Source of the DNA: Rosa chinensis | Taxonomy: Eukaryota > Streptophyta > Magnoliopsida > Rosales > Rosaceae | Direction: 5' to 3' | Length of the DNA: 64,000 bases | Assembly (NCBI RefSeq): GCF_002994745.2 | Contig: NC_037094.1 | Coordinates: 65,068,989-65,132,988, forward strand | Part shown: positions 54,286 through 64,000 of the stretch, piece by piece | Layout: each line of letters opens with the position of its first letter | How positions within the stretch are numbered: the stretch's first letter is position 1 | Translations under genes and position numbers: made by a program | Notes under the pieces: generated by a model | The model's database searches: none | Seen by the model: the letters and a program-made list of their open reading frames with translations, nothing else | What the model was told of the DNA's origin: nothing

Positions 54286-54767
54286 AATTTGCTCCAAATT
54301 TCAATAAGTTTGATTCGCCTAGGACTGAAGCTCGTCTGCAATCCTAAAATAAGGATCAAATACGCTCTGCAATCCTAAGAGGTATGGTTTACTAAAAGTT
54401 CCCGTTTTTGAAGTTTTTTTAATTCTTTTTCGCTTCTTTTTCTCGGGGACTTGCAACCTCCCTTCTTTTACCCCCCTTTCTTCATTATAGGGGAGACCAA
54501 ATTAAGCCGAACTGTGGGGGTTCGTGCTCACTCAAACCTTAGAGCTTGTTGAGATCTCCAAACTTAGAGTTTGTAGAGAATTTATGATCGACCACTTACA
54601 TCATTGTTTCGATCTAATCCAATATCTCTTGGAATCGAATTTCTTGGAAGGGACTACGCTCGGAAATTCCTAATTTCTTGGAAGCGATTACGCTTAGAAA
54701 TTTCATATGTTTTCGTGGTAGCCTATTTCGCTCCGAAACTAACCCTAATTTCTTGTTCTCTTTCAGG

Positions 54768-55826
54768 ATGAGTAACCTGAACAAATTGGACTTTGCTCCA
54801 TTGGGAACAACTGGCTCTGGATATCACAGGTGGGTATGTGATATCCGCCAGCATCTCAAGGCTGATGGAATCCTGGATATGATTCTCGAGCCTAGCCAGG
54901 ACGTGATAACTGTTGAGCAAGCTCAAGCTTTGGAAACAAATAGAGCAGCCTTAGAGGCAAATAAGGCGAAAGCCATCATCCTAATGACTCGTCATATGGA
55001 TGATTCGCTCCAGTACGAGTGTATGAATGAAGAAGACCCCATAAGGCTGTGGGTCTCACTCGAAGAAAGATTTGGCAACATCCGTGACTCCTTGCTTCTT
55101 GACCTAGAAGTGAGATGGCATAGCCTCCGCTTCTGTGATTTCAAGTCAGTTCTTGACTATAACTCGGAAGCACTTCGCATTAAATCCTTAATGGAATTCT
55201 GTGGTAAAGAGATCACAGATGCGATGTTGATTGAGAAGACTCTCTCTACCTTCCCCGTCTCTGTATTGATGGTTGCTAAGAACTATCGAATCGATGTTAA
55301 TGCAAGACGGATCACAAGGTTTCATGAGCTCATTGGAGCTATGAATGTCGCTGAAAAGCATGACAATATCCTTGTGAAGAACTATAATTCGAGATCCGTG
55401 GAAACAGAGCATATTCTGGAATCCAATTATAGTCGCACCTCTAAGAGAGGGCGCCAAGAGCGAAACCCTAATCTTAGGTATACTTCTGGACATTCTGATC
55501 CATATAATCGCTCTACTTGGGAAGGTAACCGCCAAAATAGGCGAACAAGGAACCGAAGAGGTAAACCTGGAAAGAGAGAGGGAGGCAACGCCTCTGGCCA
55601 TGTTGGTGGCGCCACCAACACTAAGAGCCATCTAAATGACGCTTTCAAAGCGCCTCAATCAATGGAGTTCGAGCAAAGAGATGTATGTTCTCGATGTGGA
55701 GTGTCTGATCATTGGGCACACATTTGTAGAGCTCGTGAAGAACTTGTCACCACCTACAAAGCATATTGTGAAGCAAGAGAAGCTCACTATGTGGAACAAG
55801 AAGATCAAGAAGATGATCTAAAGTGA
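54768..55826 (+). CDS. gag: Copia Gag with CCHC zinc knuckle, intact
   Basis: 352 residues from MSNLNKLDF (54768); an upstream in-frame ATG at 54678 would add 30 residues. The chosen start is where homology begins, and TTTCAG directly before it may be a splice acceptor. The N-terminal half is a copia-type gag/UBN2-like domain (SGYHRWVCDIRQHLKADGIL, LWVSLEERFGNIRDS, EFCGKEITDAMLIEKTLSTF). A basic Arg/Gly linker (RQNRRTRNRRGKPGK) leads to the knuckle CSRCGVSDHWAHIC. It ends with an acidic tail and a stop, with no fusion to protease. It should form particles and bind RNA. It is the only undamaged ORF of the element. Confidence 0.9.
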   Translation: MSNLNKLDFAPLGTTGSGYHRWVCDIRQHLKADGILDMILEPSQDVITVEQAQALETNRAALEANKAKAIILMTRHMDDSLQYECMNEEDPIRLWVSLEERFGNIRDSLLLDLEVRWHSLRFCDFKSVLDYNSEALRIKSLMEFCGKEITDAMLIEKTLSTFPVSVLMVAKNYRIDVNARRITRFHELIGAMNVAEKHDNILVKNYNSRSVETEHILESNYSRTSKRGRQERNPNLRYTSGHSDPYNRSTWEGNRQNRRTRNRRGKPGKREGGNASGHVGGATNTKSHLNDAFKAPQSMEFEQRDVCSRCGVSDHWAHICRAREELVTTYKAYCEAREAHYVEQEDQEDDLK

Positions 55827-56219
55827 AGGGTTGGAGACTACAAATCTGGCTGGGATCAATAGATCCCTAATTCTGTTTAAGTCTTTATTTTTCCAAGAGA
55901 TGTAATAGGCAATTGCCATATACTTTGTAGTAAATGCCAATGGTTTACTCTTTCTTCAAAGTAGGCTCACCCAAAGTAAGTGTGATGTCTAGGAAGGTTT
56001 TGAGATTAGTGGTACTTAAGCGAGCCTTGCTCCACCGACATCTCTCTACTCACCTGGTCACATTTTTTTGAAATTACTGAAAGAAGTTAGACGACTACCA
56101 TTGTTTTGCATTAGCTAGCATTTGGATTAGATTCTCCTAATGGTTAAGAGACAATGATGTACTCTGTTGGCTTATGAATAAAATTTCAAGTTCTTTTCAT
56201 TATGACTCCATTTTGATTC

Positions 56220-59200
56220 TGAGCATATGACTTTGTGACTACGATGGCTGGGCCATCAGTATTAATTCAAGGACATGGAATAGCCCAAGTTCCACTTGCC
56301 AAATGGCACCTTGATTACAGCTGTCACAGAAACTTTCTACGCTCTTAGGGCAAATCGTACCCTATGAATAGCCAACGAATTCCATGCAAAAATGCATGTA
56401 AAGAACGGAAATGAGTTCCTTTGCAATACCTCTAATGATTGCGAACAAAGACGCATCTTAGAGAAGTTTATGTGTCTCTCTAGTGGACTCCATGTCACTA
56501 TTCGAGCTATTAATCCAATAAAAGTTATGAGAGAAGATCTCTTGGATTTAGACACATATTGGCTTTGTCACGACAGGATAGGTCATCCTGGTCATGATAT
56601 GATGATCCGTTTACTAAAGACTTCACATGGACATCTTTTCTCTGGAGCGAAATGAAGCATGAATCAAAAGTTGATTTTTGGACTAAGTATGACCGACGCT
56701 GCTGCCTAGGGCACCGCCTCCGTCCACCACCAGCCTAGGGCTGGTGTAGTACCTATCCATGATGCCATGGATGGCGTTCCATGGCGTCCATCATGGTGAT
56801 GGCGCCCCAGGTGATGCTGCAATCACCAACTTGCTTCAAATAGCGTTTTAGACGCTCAGGCCCAACCAAAATCCTCATTAGTTGCTTCTAAAGCCTCTCG
56901 CTCGTTTTTACAAAGCCCGTTCCTTAGGGAACTTAGGACTGAGACTGTCCTCTGCAAAGGTTATGAAAATACTCATTATGTTCTTACATAGAATCCTTAG
57001 GGATTCTGTGGACTAGTTCAACCAACTTGCGGACGTTTAAATATCTCATGATGTTGGTTGACACGCAAACACGCTGGTCACGTGTTGTGCCATTGTCCAC
57101 TTGAAATGCTGCTTATGCTACACTCCTAGCACATATCATATGACAACGGGCTCACTCCCCAGATCATCCTATTCAGTCAATTGGATTTGACTGTGCTAGA
57201 GTGTTTACATCGAAGACTTTCGATGGTTATTGCATTAGGACTAATGTTGGACATTATATTCCCATGATCACACCCAATTGGTCTTGCGGAAACTTCTACG
57301 ATGGTAGTCCGAACATTGGTAATGCGCACCAATCTTCTTACATCCGCTTGGGGTGATGCAATATTGCATGCAGCTATGCTAATTCGTCTACGACCTACCG
57401 CCACTCAATGTACCTCTGCGTTACAGCTAGTGAATGGGTACACGTGTTTTGTACTTACGCACATTTGAGTGAGTCATTTATGTGCCTATTGCGCAGCCAC
57501 AACGCACTATGATAGGTCCTTATAGACGAATGGGCCATTCAGTTGGATTTGAGACTCCAACAATCGTCCGCCACTTAATGCCCTTGCAAGGCGATCTCAT
57601 TACCGCTAGATTTGCGGGTTGTCACTTTGATGAGACAGTCTTCCTGTCGTTAGGGGGAGATAAGAACACGGATGTTCAGCAGGAATGACAGAAATTGTCG
57701 TGGTCTGTCCCCACTATGTCTCATCTCGATCCCTATTACAGTGACGAGATCACACAAATATGCTGCAAACATGCCTGCAAGGAAGGACGTCCCTACGAGA
57801 GGACGTAGCGCCACCCTACACGGAGGTAGGCATGGTGCCAACGCCAAAGAGAGTGGCACTCTGGCGTTACAGGCCATGGCCCCAGCTAGGATGCGTGGGA
57901 GGCCCGTGGGTTCGAAGGATACTTTGGCACATTCCAATCCTTTGGTCATCAAGACTCAAAATCCGTCTCATGAGTATCTTCCGGGTTATGGTTATCGTTG
58001 GGGGACGCCTCAACGTCAGAACCTATTCCTGAGAATATAGAGCTCTATGAAACTTACACTAGTGTACATGAGACGTGGGATAGAAACTCCATCATAATTG
58101 ATGATGTAGTCACGCACTTCGTTGCACATGAGTTTGTTGAGTCAGATGATATCGAACCACGCTCCGTTGATGAATGAATGCCAACGTAGAGAAATTTGGC
58201 CTAAATGGAAAGATGCGATCCAGGTTAAAATGGATTCTCTAATGAAGAGGAAGGTTTTCGAGCTAGTGATGCCAACACCTCCTAACATAAAACATGTTGA
58301 CTAATGGGTCTTCGTTAAAAAGCGTAGTGAGAAAAAGAGATGGTAATCTCGCCTTATGGCGCAAGGCTTCTCATAAAACGCCCTAAAATCGACTATGATG
58401 AGACATATTCTCTCGTAATGGATGTCATTGCACTCCACCACCCTGTCAGTGTGGTAGTTTCCGAATAACTGAACATGCAGCTTACAAATGTGGTCACTAA
58501 GTATCTCTATAGGGATCTAGATACGGAATATACATGAAGGTTCATGGTGAACTTCATTTATCCAAGTCAAGTGGCTCTAGACCATGGAGCGCATTTACAA
58601 AGATGTTGAAACGCTCGCCAAAATGACTACTTGATTGGGAAGGGATATGCCCACGCGTTTCCATAACAAGTTTCGGATTCCATCGCGGTTCATGTTGGAC
58701 ATGATCTTCATTAGAACCCCTTAAAGAGTTAAGGAAAACCGCTGAACACTTGAAATCCGATTTTGAGATGAAGGATTATGGGAGAACACGATTATGTCTC
58801 AGTTTGGAACTTGAGCATCGTGTCGATAGATGCTTAGGCATTTTGACAAGGTCAAACCTTCAAGCACCCCCATGATCATCCGTAGTCTTGATCCTTAAAA
58901 GGATCCTCTTCATCTGAAGGATGATGACGAAGCTGTGCTAGAGGCAGAAGTGTCTTACTTGAGTACAATAGGTGCATTATTGTACTTAGCTCAATGCAGA
59001 GGACCAGACATCTCGTTTGCAGTGAACTTGTTAGCTAAGGTATAGCTCTGCCCCAACGCGACACCATTGTGATTGGTGTAAAAGATATCTTTTAGTACTT
59101 GAGATGTACGATTGATATGGGCTTGTTCTATCCCTATAGAGAGAAAATGGATTCGGACCCATCACACACCAGAAACGCCGCCAACGCTGACCTGCGTTCT

Positions 59201-59700
59201 CTATCCCCATCCCAAAATGATATAAGTGTTTTGGAAGGTTTTGCTGATGCTGGGTACCTCTCTGACCCACACAAAGGTCGCTCCCAAACTAGTTAAGTGT
59301 TCACTATGGGAAAAGACTGTGATATCTTGGAGGTCTACAGAACAGACCGTAGTCGCTATATCTTCGAACCATGCAGAGATTATTGCTCTTCACGAAGTGG
59401 TTCGTGAATGTTTATGGATTGGATCCATAATCACGTATGTTCGAACAATTGTGGTTTGAAGTCTACCACAAGATGAGCCTACGAGCATTTAGGATAATGT
59501 TGTTCGTTTTGAACAAATGAAGCAAGGCTACATCAAAAGCGACAACACCAAGCATAATTAGCAACAACAGACTCTCCTCAAATACCAAAGTGAACTAGAT
59601 TCGATCTGAGGATAATGTGGCAGACTTGTTTACTAAGTCATTGCCCAAATCCACGTTCGAGAAACATGTGGCAAGAATTGGCTTGCGGAAATTATCTGAA
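56220..59700 (+). pseudogene. pol: Copia pol relic (integrase, RT, RNase H)
   Basis: Scattered over three frames: GAG-pre-integrase (HDRIGHPGHDMMIRLLKTSH, 56560-56640); integrase pieces around 57170-57400; an RT start near 58300-58400 (WVFVKK then a stop); and RNase H near 59250-59460 (KTVISWRSTEQTVVAISSNH, AEIIALHEVVRECLWI). The end has the copia tail motif DNVADLFTKSLP at about 59610-59650. Dozens of stops and frameshifts; no module could work. Confidence 0.88.
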
Positions 59701-59901
59701 CTCCCATGATCGTAGTCATCAGGGGGAGACGGAGACATCAAGGGGAGATGTCTACATATTCACCTCGAAACGTGAAGGGTGTGTTGTGCTCTTTTTCCCC
59801 TTCGACCGAGGTTATTTTTGTCCCACTGGGTTTTTGTTACTCGGCAAGGTTTTTAATGAGGCAACGAGAGAAGCACTGCGTTTGGGCAACACAAGGAGGA
59901 G

Positions 59902-60119
59902 TGTTTAAGTAAATCCTAATTTGTGTTTGGCCCAAACTCTAGGTTACTTGACCTAGTGGTAATAGGGTTAAATTAGAATGATCTAGATTCCTATTCAATG
60001 TACAATTACTTTCCTTGTATGATTGAGATTCTATACATTGTAATCCTCTATATAAAGAGGCCCCTATTATCAATGAGAATACACAGCAAATTCCTCTCAA
60101 TTCTCGTTTTCCTAAAACA
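59902..60119 (+). repeat. 3' LTR of copia element
   Basis: Same length as the 5' LTR. The two differences seen are G/A in GGCCC(G/A)AACTC and T/C in TAGATT(T/C)CTATTC. Confidence 0.95.
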
Positions 60120-60255
60120 AAAACATATTTCTAGGCAAGGGAACAATAATAAATCTTTATGGATTTCCCAATAACTAACTCTAATCAATATGATTATTTA
60201 CAAAACGTCATGGGTGGTAATTCAATTATCTGATATATATATATATATATATATA

Positions 60256-60588
60256 GGGAAAAATTCTGTTTAGTCCTTGTACTATGACTTTATTATTGTT
60301 TCAGTCCCTGACATTCTAATTTAATCTGAAAAGTCCCTGAGGTTACAATTTCAGTCTAATAGGTCCCCACCGTTAAGATTCAGTCAAATTGGGCTGTTAA
60401 GTTGCTGACGTGGCAATCCAAGTTACGCATCTAATTGTGTGCCACGTCAGCCAGTTAACGGAGTATTTAGACGGCGAGGACCTATTAGATAAAAATTGTA
60501 ACTTCAGGGACTTTTCAGATTAAATTAGAATGTCATGGACTGAAACGATGATAGAGCCATAGTACAGGGACTAAACAGAATTTTCCCC
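60256..60588. mobile_element. Foldback MITE inserted in an (AT)n tract
   Basis: Left arm GGGAAAAATTCTGTTTAGTCC ... and right arm ... GGACTAAACAGAATTTTCCCC are inverted over about 110 bases (CTAATTTAATCTGAAAAGTCC / GGACTTTTCAGATTAAATTAG). AT repeats flank both sides (60233-60255 and 60589-60606), so it inserted into, or duplicated, an AT microsatellite. The centre is GC-richer (GCTGACGTGGCA / TGCCACGTCAGC, itself inverted). Confidence 0.85.
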
Positions 60589-60628
60589 ATATATATATAT
60601 ATATATTAGAAAATATAGGTGACAATTC

Positions 60629-60919
60629 ATGGGTGGTAATGACCACGTAGAATCACTCAAATGCTTGAACCTTCCTATTCTTGAACGATATTTGATTCTT
60701 TTGTTCCACAAAAGAAAAGATCTCTCTGATTTAAATATTGCTATAGCTCAGCTAGTCTTTCTGATTCCTTCTGCGAATTTGTTTCCATGGACATTTGTAA
60801 CAGCCATTAGTCAAAGTCGGTGGCAAAGAGATGCTTTGAAGTTTGAAGCCGAACGTGATGGACAAGCATATCAAATGTTCAGGTGGCGAAAGATTGTCAA
60901 AAAAGCAGATCAGAGTTAG
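60629..60919 (+). pseudogene. Possible host exon or gene relic, unknown
   Basis: A 96-codon open frame whose last third (SRWQRDALKFEAERDGQAYQ, then MFRWRKIVKKADQS and TAG) has coding-like composition and a preceding AACAG acceptor-like site. I do not recognise the family. It starts next to the right AT flank of the foldback MITE. It may be the 3' end of a gene or a relic. Confidence 0.3.
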
Positions 60920-60924
60920 GCAGG

Positions 60925-62679
60925 CAGCATAAGGACGATTAAAGACATGTAATTAGGCCCTTGACTGAAGAACAGGAGAATAACTTTTTGGTTAAGCAAC
61001 CCCTCTCATTTTTGGCAACAATAAATCACTTCTCTTTTTCTCTAGCTAATATTCGATCTCCCATTTCATTTGTTTTCTGATTCACCAAGGAAGCTCAGTA
61101 ATACAAGGAAATGATCCTAGCTAGGGCATGACCACGGTCCACGTACGTCAGTATCAAGCAAGCAACTATTGCAATTATTCACCTTGTATATATGCACATA
61201 GGATTTTGTTAAGAGCATCGCATTGAAATATCCGGCCAGTCTTGTGTTACGTAAAATATATCGATTTCATCGATTGATTGTTTCATAAGAGAATATATGC
61301 TAAGTTGCTTAGAGGGCCCTTATGATAATCAGAAAAATGACGACTCTTGAATTGATTAATTTGTTCAAAAACCTTCTTTTTTTAAGTTTTGAAAAGCTAA
61401 ATCTGTAGCGAGCGTTTCAGAATGATCACTTGGTCAGTTGGTCATATAGTTGGGTTTAACCAATGTAAATCCATTTCTTGCATGTACAAGTATTATTTGT
61501 CTTGTTTTGATAAGGTTCGGTATCAACGTAACGTTGTATTAATTGTAATTTCTTTTACCCTAATAAGTACTTAAGTAGGAAAAAAAATTCATATTGAGTG
61601 CTGTGACTAAAAATTCTGAAACTTTAGCGTCCATCTAGAAGCTACAAAACTTTCATACTGTCAGGGCAGTATCTGCAATTAACCTAAACGTGTCTTTTAT
61701 GCTATTACGAATTATTTTTTTTTTCAATGAGAGAATATGCAAAATGCTAATCATAAAAGTAGATTATTATTCCAATTACACCTACACTCACCTGGATTAA
61801 GTCCCTCTTGCCACTGCGAATATGTGTACGTTAGTATAAAATTCACTTTGCTCTCTAACATATCAATCGTTGCAGCATCACCATTAACTTTAATGTTTTG
61901 GCATCATTGATGATGCACAGCACCTGGCGGACCAATTTATGGAGTACCTAGATAGAGTATAAAAGCGATTGAAATGGCCGACTGCAAATTAATTCACGTA
62001 ACTTTGAGTTTCATCATGTAGTTTGAGCATATAATATCCCATTTCGAAGCTTGTAACTAGATGTAAATCAATCATCGATAAGCTATGATCCGAGTTTTCT
62101 GACATCTAGACATCTTTGTAATTTAGGTTAAACGATGGTTTAAGGGAAATCTAGACGTCTTTGTAATTGTGTATTCTTTTCTTTGTTCATTTTGAATTGT
62201 TCTTCTTTGTGACGAAATGAAAAAAAAAAAAATTTCATTAAAGTTGGAAAAAATTTGTGACCAAATCCATGGGACAAAACGAAAGGAAAGCAAGTAATCG
62301 AGTCTTCGACAGTTGAATATAGACTCAGTGAGCTCCATTACTATTTATAGTTGGTCTTTTGTAAGGTCGTCATGCAACATCATCTGTTCAATTGACCAAT
62401 ATGGTACTAGCAAAAGGCAGGTGTGAAAGCATTTTGATATTTCACCATGCAAAAGTAAAGGTATTATTGATCAACAAAACTGAGGTAACGTGTGTTTGTA
62501 GAACAAAAAATGTATATATCAATTCTCTTTATAATATTTGATTCTTTTTCTAGAAGAATTAACTATTATATTCATTTTGACTAAGGACATATGTCAAAAT
62601 TTGAATGGTGATGAAATGTACAATTAATCTAGCTAAAAAGTTTATTGTTTGATATTTTTACTACTGACTGTTGCCGAAA
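60925..62679. other. AT-rich intergenic region, no supported gene
   Basis: No homology. A CCAAT/TATAAAAG arrangement at about 61930-61965 looks promoter-like, but no coding sequence follows within the window. Confidence 0.4.
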
Positions 62680-63686
62680 GGGCAATGATATGGGGGCCTC
62701 AATGAGGCCTAAGATTTGTGGTCTCAAATCCTAGGTGTCATGCCATGTAAGTAAATACAAATTTTATTTTCAATTCCACATAATATATCTTGACACATCA
62801 TGGCAACACCTCATGGCAATACCAACTTTACCCTTTTACATTTTCTTTTAGATATTAGGGGGTGAATCAATTACATTAATGAATTTAATTAGATGACGAA
62901 AAAAATATCAGCTATTAATTATGTATTAATTTAAAAGATATGTCTATAGATTCTTTGACCAATATTTTTCTTCATTTAGTTAAATTTTTTTCCTTTAATT
63001 TTCTTTCCAAATGGTATTAATATATTGAATTATGTGCCAAGAAATAGACGTTTAACTTTTCTTTCCAAATATTGATTAATTTCATCCAAAAAAAATAGCA
63101 TTAATAAATTGAATTTGAAAAATACTTATGTCTAAATTAAGAGGTAAGAAAAAATTCCCACATTAGCAGCCATGAATTAATATCTACAATCTAGATATAA
63201 GGGAAAAACAAACAAAAAATAATGAATTCAAATCTAACGTTTAAACCCTACCTACATAAAGAGAAAACAATGAACAAAATAATATATACAATCATATGAA
63301 TATGTATTTTTCACATTATATTTCTAAAATTTGCAGGAACCCAACAAAGGTTGAATTCATATACATGTGTTATGCAAATCTATCAATCGAACGTACGTGC
63401 AAATCTATTGACTGAATTACATGAATTTTTTTGCACTCTCGATTGATGTTGTTTAAATCTAAGAATGAGTGTAATGAAACGGAAAAAAAAAAAAAGCCAA
63501 TTTTTTTTTTTAGAAAAAATCCAAAATAATTTAGAGTCATTAGATTCTGAAATGATAAGATTGTCTTTTTCTCAAGAATTACATAGCATGATTTGACAAA
63601 TAGGTGATGTGTGTGGATGACATGGCATGACACCTAAAATTGAGGCCACAAATCTTAGGCCTCATTGAGGCCACAAATCATTTTCC
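62680..63686. mobile_element. Mutator-type inverted-repeat element, non-coding
   Basis: Ends GGGCAATGATATGGGGGCCTC and the complement of GAGGCCACAAATCATTTTCC continue as inverted repeats for about 70 bases, including TCAATGAGGCCTAAGATTTG and TAGGTGTCATGCCATGT. The 10-bp direct repeat GTTGCCGAAA lies at 62670-62679 and 63687-63696. Long TIRs and an 8-11 bp duplication fit a Mutator-like non-autonomous element. The interior is AT-rich without coding. Confidence 0.9.
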
Positions 63687-63696
63687 GTTGCCGAAA

Positions 63697-64000
63697 TATT
63701 CCCATCTTTCGCCTGGATTTACTTGAAGCGAGGAAAGAAACTTCCACTCTTTGCCAAAGAAAACAAGAAAATAGAAGTTTCCACGAGTATTCCCCTGCAC
63801 CACTTGGCCACTTGTCCAAGTCCTTTTCTTTTCCAGAGTCATCGACACATGTTTTTATGTTACTTTAATATATAGGAAGAATATAATCAAATAAAAGTTG
63901 CTACCACTTTCTTGTTAGCTAATCCTGTCAACTCGGAATTGAAGTCGCGATAGTAAGAAGTTGAACTATAAAGAAGGTCAAACTCGTACGTACAAGCCCT
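63697..64000. other. Window end, nothing identified
   Basis: No gene or repeat recognised. The short open frame at 63665-63868 overlaps the MULE right end and is unlikely to be real. Confidence 0.4.

Larger units (their letters stand above)
53507..60119 (+). mobile_element. Complete Ty1/copia LTR retrotransposon, pol degenerate
   Basis: LTRs at 53507-53724 and 59902-60119, 218 bp each, differ at only two positions by direct reading. The 5-bp target duplication AAAAC lies at 53502-53506 and 60120-60124. Gag is intact, while pol (integrase before RT, so copia order) is full of stops. A purine tract (AAGGAGGAG) precedes the 3' LTR. Young LTRs with a dead pol suggest mobilisation in trans. Confidence 0.95.

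Overview
The window looks like a repeat-dense, AT-rich piece of a flowering-plant (eudicot) nuclear genome. The reasons are spliced plant genes with GT..AG introns, Tat-lineage Ty3 retrotransposons, Ty1/copia, CACTA, Mutator-like and PIF/Harbinger-like elements, a TRIM, a tRNA-derived SINE, and an endogenous plant pararetrovirus. A Rosaceae-type source is possible, but I cannot fix the species from sequence alone. Only one intact host gene is clear: an 11-exon trehalose-6-phosphate phosphatase on the minus strand (31803-34390). Almost everything else is mobile DNA.

1-22758 is a tower of nested transposons. A plus-strand Tat-lineage Ty3 retrotransposon (4744-22758, 5' part outside the window) carries the end of RNase H, an archaeal-type RNase H, integrase, an antisense plant-mobile-domain ORF and a 3' LTR. 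A second Tat-like element on the minus strand (1-4743) has landed in its RNase H linker. A 10.5 kb CACTA element (5466-15951, TSD TGA) interrupts the copy between aRNase H and integrase. A second CACTA element (8734-14279, TSD CCA) sits inside the first. Both CACTAs lack recognisable transposase and carry captured host exons: a SEC5 exon in the outer one; ARF6/8 B3-domain and RecQ-type helicase exons plus two unidentified exons in the inner one.

22759-31800 is AT-rich intergenic DNA with short retroposons with target-site duplications, a GC-rich inverted-repeat element, compound microsatellites, a palindromic MITE and an 80-bp tandem repeat. The TPP gene follows, with a SINE in one intron and a diverged tandem duplication upstream of its promoter. 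36000-41640 holds a complete 357-bp TRIM (TSD AATTC), three copies of a TAA-flanked MITE, a 5'-truncated LINE with a 15-bp TSD and a tRNA-derived SINE.

41651-about 49740 is a near full-length endogenous caulimovirid. It has a coiled-coil ORF, a tRNA-Met primer site, movement protein, coat protein with a zinc knuckle, then aspartic protease, reverse transcriptase, RNase H and a long unassigned C-terminal region. A viral-type promoter and poly(A) signal follow. All coding parts lie in one reading frame interrupted by stops, which fits a petuvirus-like single-polyprotein plan.

49741-64000 contains a compound trinucleotide microsatellite and a Pack-MULE carrying an AIP1 (WD40) fragment. Two LINE-type insertions follow, then a complete Ty1/copia element (53507-60119) with nearly identical 218-bp LTRs, an intact gag and a dead pol. 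The last part holds a foldback MITE inside an AT microsatellite and a 1-kb Mutator-type inverted-repeat element with a 10-bp TSD.
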